Source of the DNA: DATGLE01 sp035294325
GTDB taxonomy: Bacteria > Chloroflexota > Ktedonobacteria > Ktedonobacterales > Ktedonobacteraceae
Direction: 5' to 3'
NCBI GenBank assembly: GCA_035294325.1
Contig: DATGLE010000032.1
Location: 1-23,147 of the forward strand
Length of the DNA stretch: 23,147 nucleotides
Under the pieces are notes generated by a model. It did no database searches, had not been told where the DNA came from, and saw nothing but the letters and a program-made list of their open reading frames with translations. Within the stretch, counting starts at the first letter, position 1. Every line of letters begins with the position of its first letter. The position numbers and the translations under genes are program-made. This document shows, one piece after another, positions 6,847 through 14,865 of this stretch.

Positions 6847-7779
6847 TTATGGCTGCTCCTGTAAAGGCGCGGCAACATACGTTGTAGCGCGTGGATCGAG
6901 CTTGTCCCGTACCGCATCTCCCAGCAGATTCAGGCTAATCAGCACGATGATAATAGCCAGGGCCGGGCCGACCATCATCCAGGGATCGCTGGCGAGGTAT
7001 GGTTGTGCTTCGTTTATCATTGCGCCCCATTCTGGCGTCGGCGGCTGCTGGCCCAGGCCCAGGAAGCTGAGGATCGACTCGTCGAGAATAGCGAAGGCGA
7101 TGGAGAGCGTGGCCTGGACGAGCAAAGGACTGAAGATGTTGGGGAAAATGTGGCGCAGCATAATTTTCGCGGAGCCACTGCCATTAACGCGAGCAGCGGT
7201 GACGTAATCCTGCTCGGCTGCCTGTAAGGTCTGGCCGCGTGCGAGACGGGCATAGATGGGGACGCGCACCACCGCCAGGGCGATTACCAGGTTAATAACG
7301 CTCGGCCCCAGCGAAGCCACGATGGCAAGCGCCAGAACGATTGAGGGGAAAGAGAGAAGAGCATCCATCGCCATGGTGATAATCATATCGACCCATCCTT
7401 TGATATAGGCCGCGATGATGCCGAGAATAGTGCCGCAAAGGCCGCCCAGGAGGATCGTAGCCAGGCCCACGGTGAGCGAGATGCGTGTCCCATAGATCAC
7501 GCGGCTCAGTTGATCGCGGCCAAGCGAGTCAGTGCCGAAGGGATGCGCCAGGCTCGGCCCCTGTTCCGCAATGGCCGGGTGATAGAGCAGCGGCGGGTAG
7601 GGGCTGATCTGTGGAGCGAAGATCGCGGCCAGAACGAATACGAGCAGGACGATCCCGAACCACCAGCGAAAATCCTCTCTGAAAGCTACCACGATGCGCG
7701 CCAGCCGGTTGATACGGGCCTGCACGGATACAGGCTCTACCGTCTGCGTCGCTTCACGAAGGTTTTCTGGTACGGCCAT
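6847..7779 (-). CDS. ABC importer permease, DppC/OppC type
   Basis: 310-residue inner-membrane permease of a peptide/nickel/opine ABC importer. A cytoplasmic N-terminus is followed by a first membrane segment (about 38-56), a periplasm-side loop with the typical HPFGTDSLGRDQLSR block, and five further segments of the binding-protein-dependent transport domain. The coupling (EAA) loop reads AARVNGSGSAKIMLRHIFPN, the site that would contact an ATPase. ATG start with AGGAG seven bases upstream, 23 bases after the DppB-type gene. It is the last gene of the operon; no ATPase gene follows. Confidence 0.93.
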   Translation of the reverse strand: MAVPENLREATQTVEPVSVQARINRLARIVVAFREDFRWWFGIVLLVFVLAAIFAPQISPYPPLLYHPAIAEQGPSLAHPFGTDSLGRDQLSRVIYGTRISLTVGLATILLGGLCGTILGIIAAYIKGWVDMIITMAMDALLSFPSIVLALAIVASLGPSVINLVIALAVVRVPIYARLARGQTLQAAEQDYVTAARVNGSGSAKIMLRHIFPNIFSPLLVQATLSIAFAILDESILSFLGLGQQPPTPEWGAMINEAQPYLASDPWMMVGPALAIIIVLISLNLLGDAVRDKLDPRATTYVAAPLQEQP

Positions 7780-7802
7780 GCGAATTCTCCTGGGATACTT
7801 CC

Positions 7803-8753
7803 TTACTGGTTATCAAAACGGATGCGCGGATCGATAATGACATAACAGATATCAACAAGCAAGTTAGCCGCCATGTACGAAAGGGCCGAGAGCAATACAA
7901 CGCCCTGAACGAGCGGGTAGTCCTTCGCCGTGATGCTCAGGACCGTGAGTTGACCGATGCCGGGCCAGAGAAAGATCGACTCCACAACGAAGGTGCCGCC
8001 CAGTATCGCGCCAACCTGCAATCCAACAATAGTGAGCAGTGGCAGCAGAGCGTTACGCAGGGCATGCGTATATTGCACGCTTCTCTCCACCAGCCCCTTT
8101 GCTCTCGCTGTGCGGATGTAATCCTGGCTGAGCGCCTCGATCATACTGGCGCGGATCTGGCGCATGTTGACGGCAACCGCTGCGGCGCCGAGCGTAATCA
8201 TTGGCAGCACGAGATCGCGCAGGTTGGCGGCAGGATTCTCCGTGAGCGGAACGTATCCTCCTGGCGGGAAGATGCGCGAGCCGACGGCGAAGAAGAAAAT
8301 GAGCAGCAGTCCTAACACGAAGTTGGGAATAGCCACGCCGAAAAGGCTGCTCACGCTCGCCAGCCAGTCTACCCAGGTGTTGCGATGCGTCGCCGCGTAA
8401 ACGCCGAGCGGGACTCCGATAATCAGCGAGAAGATCAGGGCGCTGACACCCAGTTCAACGGTTGCGGGAATGCGCTGCACGATAACTTCTGAAACCGGCT
8501 GCTGCAATTGCAGCGAAAGGCCCAGGTTTCCGTGAAGGGCGTGCCAGAACCAGAGTCCGAACTGCACGGGCAGAGGCTTATCCTCTCCAAGCTGCACCCG
8601 CAGCGCCGCGATCATCTGCGGAGTGGCGTACTCGCCCAGCAGGACCTGCGCCGGGTCGCCGGGCACAAGGTGAATCATCATGAAGGTGATAAAGCAGACA
8701 ATGAATGCTACCGGGATAATAAAAATAAGGCGTCGCGTCACATAACGAACCAC
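7803..8753 (-). CDS. ABC importer permease, DppB/OppB type
   Basis: 316 residues with the classic start RYVTRRLIFIIPVAFIVCFITF as first membrane segment, the LVPGDPAQVLLG loop, and a coupling loop DYIRTARAKGLVERSV. It pairs with the DppC-type permease to form the membrane channel. The open frame extends upstream to 8834 but that part crosses two hairpins and reads as nonsense. I choose GTG at 8753, which has AAGGAG seven bases before it and gives the family-typical N-terminus. It is separated from the binding-protein gene by 143 bases holding two hairpins, which may lower permease expression relative to the binding protein. Confidence 0.93.
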   Translation of the reverse strand: MVRYVTRRLIFIIPVAFIVCFITFMMIHLVPGDPAQVLLGEYATPQMIAALRVQLGEDKPLPVQFGLWFWHALHGNLGLSLQLQQPVSEVIVQRIPATVELGVSALIFSLIIGVPLGVYAATHRNTWVDWLASVSSLFGVAIPNFVLGLLLIFFFAVGSRIFPPGGYVPLTENPAANLRDLVLPMITLGAAAVAVNMRQIRASMIEALSQDYIRTARAKGLVERSVQYTHALRNALLPLLTIVGLQVGAILGGTFVVESIFLWPGIGQLTVLSITAKDYPLVQGVVLLSALSYMAANLLVDICYVIIDPRIRFDNQ

Positions 8754-8784
8754 AGCCAGGCTCCTTTTATCGTAAAGAGAAGTA

Positions 8785-8803
8785 CAGGAGGCTCCGCCTC
8801 CTG
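8785..8803. terminator. 8-bp GC-rich hairpin between binding protein and permease genes
   Basis: CAGGAGGC-TCC-GCCTCCTG, perfect 8-bp stem, directly after the larger hairpin at 8811-8857 on the minus strand. It probably stabilises or partly terminates the binding-protein mRNA. Confidence 0.5.
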
Positions 8804-8810
8804 CACTGAT

Positions 8811-8857
8811 TTTCTTTCGCAGGGATACCGCCACAGGCGGTATCCCTGCGAAAGAAA
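8811..8857. repeat. 22-bp perfect hairpin inside the ABC operon
   Basis: Arms 8811-8832 and 8836-8857 are perfect reverse complements with an ACA loop. It lies 40 bases past the stop of the binding-protein gene. It has no shared core or flank with the other hairpins, so its likely role is attenuation or mRNA protection. Confidence 0.75.
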
Positions 8858-8896
8858 GAAGATGTTATTCTCCCCATTTTTAGAACGGTGCTTGAT

Positions 8897-10507
8897 TTAC
8901 GAACCGGTATAGACGCTGGTGAACATCAGAATGCCTGTTGGCAGCAAGGTAAAGTTTTTAATGTTCGTCGTGGTGGCCTGCTGGTTCACTCCATGATAAA
9001 GGAACACATACGGGGCGTCTTGCAAAATGGCCTGCTGCGCCTGCTGATAATCGGAGGTACGCTGCGCCTGGTCGCTGGTAGCGCGCGCGGCATCCAGCAG
9101 CGAATCGACCTGCGGGTTTGAATACTGCATACTATTGAAGCCGCCGCCGGTATGGAACCACGAGTAGATGTTGCCATCGGGGTCGGGCCGCCCGCTCCAT
9201 CCGAGCAAAGCTGCCTGGAAGTTGTGCGTATTCGGGTTGGTATCGCTGAGCAGAGCGTCAAACGTTTCCTGCTGGATATTTATTGTGATGCCTACCGGTT
9301 GCAACTCCGACTGGAGGAACTGCGCTATCTGCGAGTTCAATGGGGAGCCGCTGGTAATCTTCATGGTGAAGGAGACCTTAGCGGTTCCTGCCTGCGCAAG
9401 CTCGGCTTTTGCCTTGTTTACATCGTAGCTATAAGGCGCGAAGTTCTTATCGTAGGCCCAGCTTGGCGGAGAGATTGGTCCCTGCGAAACTACACCGACG
9501 TTCTTCAATGCGGAGGTAACGATCTCCTGGCGATTGACGCCCCACTCGATAGCTCTGCGCACATGGACGTTATTGAGCGGCGGCGCCTTCACGTTGAGCA
9601 TGACGCCGAAGAAGCTGAGCGAAGGCTCCTGTTTGTAGACGATGCTGGAGTTCGTCTTTGCCTGAGCGACATCAGCGGGGGCCACGACATCGGCCACATT
9701 GATGGTCCCCGTCTGAAGGTTGGCGTACTCTACGCTCTCATTGGCGAAGGGCCGGTAACGAATAGATTGCAGGTAGGGCAACTGGTTGCCATCGCTATCT
9801 TTCAGCCAGTAATGAGGATTGCGCTTGAGCAGGAGGAAGTCGCCTTTGGACCACTGGACGAACATGAAAGGCCCGCTTCCGGCTCCCGTCGGCGCGTTGG
9901 CAAGATTATCGCCCAGTTTCTTGATCGCCGTTGGCGATAGGATCATTCCCGAGCGATCCGTCAGGGTAGCCAGCAGCGGCGAGAATGGCTTCTTCAATAC
10001 GAACTGAACATGCGAGGAGTCGATAGCGTTAACCGATTGCACCGTCGAAATCTCGCTGTAGCGCGGCTCTGTAGGGTTGCTCAGGTAGCGCTGGATATTG
10101 AAGACCACGGCGTCGGCATTAAAGGGGGTACCGTCCCAGAACTTTACGTCGGTACGTAAAGTGAAAACGAGCTGGGTAGGCGTCGTATAGGACCAGGAAG
10201 TAGCCAGATCGGGAAGAATGGTACTCTGCGGGCTGAGCTTGACGAGGGTATCGTACATATTCAACATGACCTGGCGATCATAAAACGAAGATGATTTCAG
10301 GGGATCCAGCGTTGTCACATCGGTAGTATTCAGCCCGACGGTGATATTGCCGCCAAACTTTGATGAAGTTGTGGTCTGCTGCGGCGAGCTTCCGCCACCG
10401 CAGGCGGCCAGCACCATCATACAGATGACGGCAAGCGCTGACAGAACCGCGAATACTGTTCGCCCGTGAACAGGTTTGGAAATAATGTGGTTGTCCACGC
10501 TGATCAA
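8897..10507 (-). CDS. peptide-type ABC transporter substrate-binding lipoprotein (SBP_bac_5)
   Basis: 536 residues, typical for the DppA/OppA class. A signal peptide with hydrophobic stretch (18-34) ends in the lipobox L33-A34-A35-C36, so the mature protein is lipid-anchored outside the membrane. After a Gly/Ser/Thr linker come the family blocks TTLDPLKSSSFYDRQVMLNMYDTL, the FTLRTDVKFWDGTPFNADAVVF region and VRRAIEWGVNRQEI. The ligand could be a peptide, a glycan fragment, or nickel; sequence does not say. The start is TTG at 10507 behind AAGGAAGGAAGG; a GTG three codons later is the alternative. A consensus promoter lies at 10691-10719, leaving a 177-base leader. Confidence 0.92.
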   Translation of the reverse strand: MISVDNHIISKPVHGRTVFAVLSALAVICMMVLAACGGGSSPQQTTTSSKFGGNITVGLNTTDVTTLDPLKSSSFYDRQVMLNMYDTLVKLSPQSTILPDLATSWSYTTPTQLVFTLRTDVKFWDGTPFNADAVVFNIQRYLSNPTEPRYSEISTVQSVNAIDSSHVQFVLKKPFSPLLATLTDRSGMILSPTAIKKLGDNLANAPTGAGSGPFMFVQWSKGDFLLLKRNPHYWLKDSDGNQLPYLQSIRYRPFANESVEYANLQTGTINVADVVAPADVAQAKTNSSIVYKQEPSLSFFGVMLNVKAPPLNNVHVRRAIEWGVNRQEIVTSALKNVGVVSQGPISPPSWAYDKNFAPYSYDVNKAKAELAQAGTAKVSFTMKITSGSPLNSQIAQFLQSELQPVGITINIQQETFDALLSDTNPNTHNFQAALLGWSGRPDPDGNIYSWFHTGGGFNSMQYSNPQVDSLLDAARATSDQAQRTSDYQQAQQAILQDAPYVFLYHGVNQQATTTNIKNFTLLPTGILMFTSVYTGS

Positions 10508-10690
10508 ACCTTCCTTCCTTCAAGCAGTAAGGTGATGGGGGCCTGAATCGTGGGGGAGGGAGAATGCGGCGCCCGACACGTTATAAGGCCCACCTCGATA
10601 GTAGATACGCAGCAGGTTACTCATAGCAACTCGCGCCTTGCCGACAATGTGAGGATATGCAGGATGCAAGCGACCTGATCGGTTGTTTCA

Positions 10691-10719
10691 ACGATACAAC
10701 GCAGTTTCATGTTTGTCAA
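10691..10719 (-). promoter_or_regulatory. promoter TTGACA-N17-TATCGT for the ABC importer operon
   Basis: Minus strand: TTGACA at 10719-10714, TATCGT at 10696-10691, spacer 17 bases. An imperfect dyad GTTGT...ACAAC overlaps the -10 box and start. The transcript would have a ~177-base leader in which I see no known riboswitch. Confidence 0.6.
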
Positions 10720-10840
10720 GTTTATATACATAAAACTCAGGATCAACAACGGTTTTTTCGCATTTATCGCGTGGAGCCGGTAAATATTCTATAGATTTCT
10801 CATATTCTAAGAGGGAGTATCCAGGTTCCATCGCGCTCGC
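10720..10840. other. AT-rich gap without gene
   Basis: Between the ABC promoter and the next repeat I see no gene or clear signal. It is notably more AT-rich than its surroundings. Confidence 0.4.
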
Positions 10841-10920
10841 GTGCTCGCGCCTGCGGCTCTCGCTTTATTCAATATAAACTGTGAGAAAATGCGCTTCGCA
10901 CATTTTCTCACAGTTTATAT
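10841..10920. repeat. flank plus 20-bp hairpin (repeat family copy 3)
   Basis: The flank CTCGCGCCTGCGGCTCTCGC (10844-10863) is followed by arms 10872-10891 and 10901-10920 around a 9-base centre. The inner arm AACTGTGAGAAAATG is a variant of the shared core. Orientation is the same as the copy at 2888. After the hairpin a second GC stem GCGCGACGGAGCCGCGC is visible. Confidence 0.82.
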
Positions 10921-10996
10921 CCCGGGCGCGACGGAGCCGCGCAATACAGCGGGTCGAAGGTGAGTGCCAGACTCGCTTGCGGCCCCACCGCTCGAT

Positions 10997-11080
10997 GGAA
11001 ATAGTTTGTGGTGTGGGAAATGCGCGAAGAGCATTTCCCACACCACAAACTATTTCCGGCCCGCGCCGCAGGCGCGGGCC
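10997..11080. repeat. 27-bp hairpin plus flank (repeat family copy 4)
   Basis: Arms 10997-11023 and 11031-11057 are perfect reverse complements with loop GCGAAGA. The core TGGTGTGGGAAATGC matches copy 1 in 14 of 15 bases. The flank GGCCCGCGCCGCAGGCGCGG follows at 11058. Copies 3 and 4 face each other head to head, 76 bases apart. Confidence 0.85.
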
Positions 11081-11157
11081 AGCGCGGGTATATGGTACCA
11101 TTTAAGGAGGACCGGAAACGTCCGGCTGAGATCTCAGAAGGAGGAGAGCGCATTGTG

Positions 11158-11913
11158 ATGATGTATCCGAGTTTGAGCGATAAAGTGGCCGTGGTGACAG
11201 GGGCGGCCAGTGGTATTGGGCTTGCGGTAGCGAAACTCTTTGCCGCCAACAGCGCCCGTGTCGTACTGGCCGATTACGCGGTGGGGAGGGTAGAGGAGCA
11301 GGCGCGGCAGCTTGTGGCGAGCGGCGCGCGTGCCCTGGCTTATGGCGTCGATATCTCGCGCTGGGAAGAGGTGGCAAAGCTATTTGCCTTCGCCAGAGAG
11401 CAGTTCGGTCCCGTCCAGTTGCTCGTCAATGCCGCCGGCGTGGCCGGTCCGAATATGCCCGCCGTCGAGGTCAGCGCCGGGGACTGGCAGAGGACGCTGG
11501 ATGTGAATCTCAGTGGAACCTTTTTCTGCTGCCAGGAGGCTTTGCGGCAGATGCTGGAGACGGGCTACGGGCGTATCGTCAACGTTGCGAGCATTGCCGG
11601 CAAAGAGGGCAATCCGAATCTCGCAGCCTACTCGGCCTCAAAGGGGGCTGTGATCGCTCTGACGAAATCGCTGGCGAAAGAGGTAGCGCAGCGCGGTATT
11701 TATGTCAACTGCCTGGCCCCGGCGGTAATCAATACGCCGATGAATAAAGAGGTCACGCCGCAGATGATGGAATATATGGTCAGCAGGATACCGCTCGGGC
11801 GCATCGGGGAGCCGGAAGAGGTTGCCGAGTTGATCGCGTGGATGTCGTCGGACGCGTGCAGCTTCACAACGGGATTCTGTTTCGACATCAGCGGCGGGCG
11901 CGCGACCTATTAG
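11158..11913 (+). CDS. short-chain dehydrogenase/reductase (SDR, FabG-like)
   Basis: 251 residues, classical SDR. Cofactor motif TGAASGIG (14-21), Asp39 after the second strand (suggests NAD), NAAG (91-94), Asn118, Ser145 and the catalytic pair Tyr158-Lys162 in YSASK. The C-terminus DISGGRATY resembles sugar-acid dehydrogenases such as 2-keto-3-deoxy-L-fuconate dehydrogenase (from memory), so a sugar acid substrate is plausible but unproved. A GTG immediately upstream (11155) is an equally possible start; AAGGAGG stands 10 bases before the GTG and 13 before the ATG. Frame extension back to 11008 crosses a hairpin and is not coding. Confidence 0.9.
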   Translation: MMYPSLSDKVAVVTGAASGIGLAVAKLFAANSARVVLADYAVGRVEEQARQLVASGARALAYGVDISRWEEVAKLFAFAREQFGPVQLLVNAAGVAGPNMPAVEVSAGDWQRTLDVNLSGTFFCCQEALRQMLETGYGRIVNVASIAGKEGNPNLAAYSASKGAVIALTKSLAKEVAQRGIYVNCLAPAVINTPMNKEVTPQMMEYMVSRIPLGRIGEPEEVAELIAWMSSDACSFTTGFCFDISGGRATY

Positions 11914-11941
11914 CGTGTAGCATTCCCCGCTCCTGAGCGGA

Positions 11942-11947
11942 TATAAT
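11942..11947 (+). promoter_or_regulatory. perfect -10 box upstream of the YtxJ-like gene
   Basis: TATAAT sits about 39 bases before the ATG of the thiol protein. The region 17 bases upstream has no good -35 match, so this is a partial promoter call. Confidence 0.35.
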
Positions 11948-11985
11948 ACATATACAGGTCAGTCAATGCAGACGGCAGTGTGCTT

Positions 11986-12324
11986 ATGAGTATCGACACG
12001 CAGATCATTCCTGTCACCACTATCGAGATGCTGGAGCAGCTATTCGCTCGCTCGCACGATGCTCCCGTGCTCCTGTTTAACTGCGACATGTCGTGTCCCC
12101 GCTGTATCCCGGCGTACCAACTGATGACGCGGATAGGGGGAGACGTGGCGCTCATCGATGTAATCTGTGCGAAACGTGTAGCGCTTGCTCTCGCGGAGCG
12201 GACCGGCATCAGGCATGAATCGCCGCAGGTCATCCTGCTCAGGAATGGCCGGGCCGTCTGGTCGGCCTCGCATTATGCTATTACCTTCGGCTCCGTCAGG
12301 CATGCTCTACATCAGCACTCCTGA
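11986..12324 (+). CDS. YtxJ-like thioredoxin-fold protein (DUF2847) with CPRC motif
   Basis: 112 residues. The second half (GIRHESPQVILLRNGRAVW then SHYAIT) is a strong match to the bacillithiol-system protein YtxJ. YtxJ proteins normally carry a single active Cys in CPxS; here the site reads C33-DMS-C37-P-R-C40, giving a possible CxxC pair. It probably acts in cytoplasmic thiol redox control. ATG at 11986 is chosen; a GTG at 11980 is in frame. Neither has a good ribosome binding site. A seven-codon frame from the ATG at 11966 ends in ATGA overlapping the start, so translational coupling is possible. Confidence 0.8.
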   Translation: MSIDTQIIPVTTIEMLEQLFARSHDAPVLLFNCDMSCPRCIPAYQLMTRIGGDVALIDVICAKRVALALAERTGIRHESPQVILLRNGRAVWSASHYAITFGSVRHALHQHS

Positions 12325-12384
12325 GGGAACTACGGGGTAATATGGAAGTTGCCAATCGGGATCGGCAATTTGTTGTGCGCGGGG

Positions 12385-12400
12385 GCGCGATTGATCGCGC
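12385..12400. terminator. GC-rich hairpin after the YtxJ-like gene
   Basis: GCGCGAT-TG-ATCGCGC, 7-bp perfect stem 60 bases past the stop codon, extended by GGG / CCC further out. There is no T-run, so it is a weak terminator candidate. Confidence 0.35.
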
Positions 12401-12498
12401 TTCGCCCGGCCTGTGAAGGGCCCGCAGGTGTGATACATCGCACGGCTGCGTGGCGGGGGCATCTCAGATTATCGAGCCTATCTTATAAGGGAAGATAC

Positions 12499-13659
12499 AT
12501 GTCTCTTACATCGCCAGAACTGAGCCAGTTGCAGGCGGCGGCCAGGGGATACACCGAGCGCGTTGTCGAACTGGCACAGAGTATTTGCCTCATCCCGGCT
12601 CCTACGGGCAGCGAACGCCAGCGCGCCGAATTTGTGGCGGCGTTGTGGCAGGAACGCGGCTATACCCCGGAGATCGATGCTATTGGAAATGTGTATGTGC
12701 GGCGCGGAAAAAGAGAGAATGTTCCGCTGCTGATGCTGCTGGCGCATACCGACACCGTATTTCCTGCTTCTGTGCCGATCACGGTCAGGCGCGAGGGCGA
12801 TATCCTGCGCGGACCGGGGATCGGTGACAATAGCCTGAGCGTCGCGGCCATGATAAGCGTTCTGGAACTGTTCGATGCGCTGGAGGTGGAGACCGACGGG
12901 GACATCATCGCAGTTGCTAATGTCGGCGAGGAGGGACTTGGCAACCTGCGTGGAGCGCGCGCCGCCGTCGAGCGCTATCGCCACGAACTGGGGGCAGTAA
13001 TTGCGCTGGATGGCAGCCTGGGCCAGATTGTACACTCGGCGGTGGGATCGCGGCGCTGGCGAGTGACGGTGCGCGGGCCGGGCGGGCATTCCTTCGGCTC
13101 CTTTGGCATGCCGAGCGCCATTCATGGGTTAGGGAAGATCATCGCGGCTATCGCTGCGCTGGAGGTGCCGCGCGAACCGAAGACGACCTACAATGTGGGC
13201 GTCATCGAAGGCGGCACCTCGATCAATACCATTGCGCCGCACGCATCGGCCTTACTGGACATGCGCTCAACCGATATCGCGGCGCTTGACAGGCTTTGTG
13301 AGCAGGTAAGGACGATTATTGCGCATAGCGCCGGCGAGGGATTGAGCACGGAGATCGAAGTGCTGGGTGAGCGGCCAGCCGGACAGCAGAGTCAATCAGA
13401 GCCACTGGTGCAACTGGCGGCCCGCATCCTGAAAAGTCTCGGTGTTGAGCCGAGATACGCGGCGGCAAGCACCGATGCTAACATCCCGATCAGCCTGCAT
13501 ATTCCGGCGCTATGCGTGGGCATTACGCAGGTGAAGCAGACGCATACAATCTCGGAGTGGATCGCTATTCCGCCCATCGGCACGGGCCTGGCGCAGATCG
13601 TCCAGCTTTGTGTCGAAGCGAGCGCACTCGCCGCTTCTGGGAAGGATCGAGTTCAATAA
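12499..13659 (+). CDS. M20-family metallopeptidase (ArgE/DapE/CPG2-like)
   Basis: 386 residues. Dinuclear zinc site residues are visible: His83 and Asp85 in LAHTDTV, bridging Asp110 in GPGIGDN, the catalytic pair Glu144-Glu145 in VGEEGLG, Asp171 in ALDGS, and the C-terminal His in QTHTISEW. The dimerisation (lid) domain lies in about 180-290, starting GPGGHSFGSFG. Likely cytosolic hydrolysis of a small peptide or acyl amino acid. The open frame starts at 12349, but I choose ATG 12499 with AAGG eight bases upstream; upstream residues do not fit the family. Its TAA overlaps the ATG of the next gene (TAATG). Confidence 0.9.
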   Translation: MSLTSPELSQLQAAARGYTERVVELAQSICLIPAPTGSERQRAEFVAALWQERGYTPEIDAIGNVYVRRGKRENVPLLMLLAHTDTVFPASVPITVRREGDILRGPGIGDNSLSVAAMISVLELFDALEVETDGDIIAVANVGEEGLGNLRGARAAVERYRHELGAVIALDGSLGQIVHSAVGSRRWRVTVRGPGGHSFGSFGMPSAIHGLGKIIAAIAALEVPREPKTTYNVGVIEGGTSINTIAPHASALLDMRSTDIAALDRLCEQVRTIIAHSAGEGLSTEIEVLGERPAGQQSQSEPLVQLAARILKSLGVEPRYAAASTDANIPISLHIPALCVGITQVKQTHTISEWIAIPPIGTGLAQIVQLCVEASALAASGKDRVQ

Positions 13660-14549
13660 TGCCATCGCGGCTTGCCGCTTTTCCAAAATGTTACATGGAC
13701 GAACTCTGCGTCACTCGCAGCCTCTCGCTATTTCAATGGATCGAGATGGCCGGCGCGCTGACTATCGAGGGACTTGAACTCTATCCAGGATTTTTCACCT
13801 CCTTCGATCTGCCCTATTTGCAGGAGGTGCAGGCGGCGCTGCGCAGGCATCGCCTGTTCATGCCGATGCTCTGCGCTTCGCCCGACTTCACACAGCCATC
13901 AGCCGATGAGCGGCGCGCCGAGGTTGAGCGCTGCAAACAATGGATCGACCTGGTGGCCTTCTTCGAGGCGCCAGCGCCGCGCACATGCCGCGTGCTCTCC
14001 GGCCAGCGCCGTCCCGGCATCTCCGAGGAGGACGGGGTAGCAATGGTGATCGAATGTATCGAGCAATTGTTGCCCTATGCTGCCGGGCGCGGGGTCATTC
14101 TCGCGCTGGAGAACCACTATAAAGACAACTACTGGCGCTATCCTGAGTTCGCGCAGCATCTGCCCGTGTTCCTGCGCATTGTGCAGGCGATTGACTCGCC
14201 CTGGTTCGGCGTCAATTACGATCCCTCCAATGCTATCCTCGCGGGCGAGGACCCGCTGGACGTGCTCGCGGCGGTGAAGGATCGCGTGGTCAGCATGCAT
14301 GCCAGTGATCGCCGCCTGCTCGATGGCTACACGCTGGACGATCTGCGCGCGCGGGAGGATAGTGCTGGTTATGCGCATATATTACAGCATGGTGAGGTCG
14401 GCACGGGCCTCAACGACTATCGCGCCATCTTCGATATCCTGCGCTCGGCTGGCTTCAACGGCTGGATCTCGATTGAGGACGGCATGAACGGCCTGGACGA
14501 GATCCAGCGTTCCGCCGATTTCCTGCGCATGATGCTCTCTGACACGTAA
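13659..14549 (+). CDS. sugar phosphate isomerase/epimerase-like TIM-barrel protein
   Basis: 296 residues of the AP-endonuclease-2/xylose isomerase-like barrel family. Metal-binding residues typical of the family appear at strand ends: Glu151 (LALENH), Asp188 (VNYDPSN), His214 (VSMHASD) and Glu273 (SIEDGMN). It would isomerise or epimerise a sugar or related keto-compound, substrate unknown. ATG at 13659 overlaps the peptidase stop as TAATG, so the two are coupled; the open frame extends back to 13512 inside the peptidase gene and is not used. It is followed by two hairpin repeats. Confidence 0.85.
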   Translation: MPSRLAAFPKCYMDELCVTRSLSLFQWIEMAGALTIEGLELYPGFFTSFDLPYLQEVQAALRRHRLFMPMLCASPDFTQPSADERRAEVERCKQWIDLVAFFEAPAPRTCRVLSGQRRPGISEEDGVAMVIECIEQLLPYAAGRGVILALENHYKDNYWRYPEFAQHLPVFLRIVQAIDSPWFGVNYDPSNAILAGEDPLDVLAAVKDRVVSMHASDRRLLDGYTLDDLRAREDSAGYAHILQHGEVGTGLNDYRAIFDILRSAGFNGWISIEDGMNGLDEIQRSADFLRMMLSDT

Positions 14550-14579
14550 GAAGGTGGCTGCTTCCCTGTGGCCTGGCCT

Positions 14580-14661
14580 TCGCGCGGCGGAGTCGCGCCA
14601 TTGATATAGAGTGTGTTGTGAAACTTGCGCGCAGCGCGCAAGTTTCACAACACACTCTATA
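14580..14661. repeat. GC flank plus 28-bp near-loopless hairpin (repeat family copy 5)
   Basis: Arms 14605-14632 and 14634-14661 are perfect reverse complements around a single central base, so the palindrome is 57 bases. Core GTTGTGAAACTTGCGC. The left side carries GCGCGGCGGAGTCGCGC, the second GC stem type also seen after copy 3. It lies just behind the isomerase gene. Confidence 0.85.
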
Positions 14662-14747
14662 AAGGTCAGCCATACAGGTGCCAGCCAGCGCCGGTGTTTG
14701 ATACCCGGCGGCTTCGCTCTCTCTGGAGGGATGTGCTCGCCATAGAG

Positions 14748-14832
14748 TGGATCTATTGTATGGTGTGGAAAAATGCGCGCAGCGCATTTTTCCACACCAT
14801 ACAATAGATCCAGCGAGCGCCGCAGGCGTGAG
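14748..14832. repeat. 31-bp hairpin plus flank (repeat family copy 6)
   Basis: Arms 14748-14778 and 14782-14812 are perfect reverse complements with a GCA loop. Core TGGTGTGGAAAAATGCGC. The flank GCGAGCGCCGCAGGCGTGAG follows at once (14813-14832). It ends 33 bases before the M42 peptidase start and would lie in its 5' leader. Confidence 0.87.
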
Positions 14833-14865
14833 AAAAATCATAGATTAAAAAAGAGGAGAAAGATA

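Noticed and set aside
8754..8834. Upstream extension of the DppB-type gene
   Set aside because: It crosses both hairpins; GTG 8753 gives the typical RYVTRRL start with a good ribosome site.
9152..9940. 262-codon open frame antisense to the binding protein
   Set aside because: Shadow of the real gene; no motif, no ribosome site.
10508..10684. T-box or riboswitch in the binding-protein leader
   Set aside because: I looked for the conserved T-box GGTGG-type bulge and other known motifs and found no convincing match.
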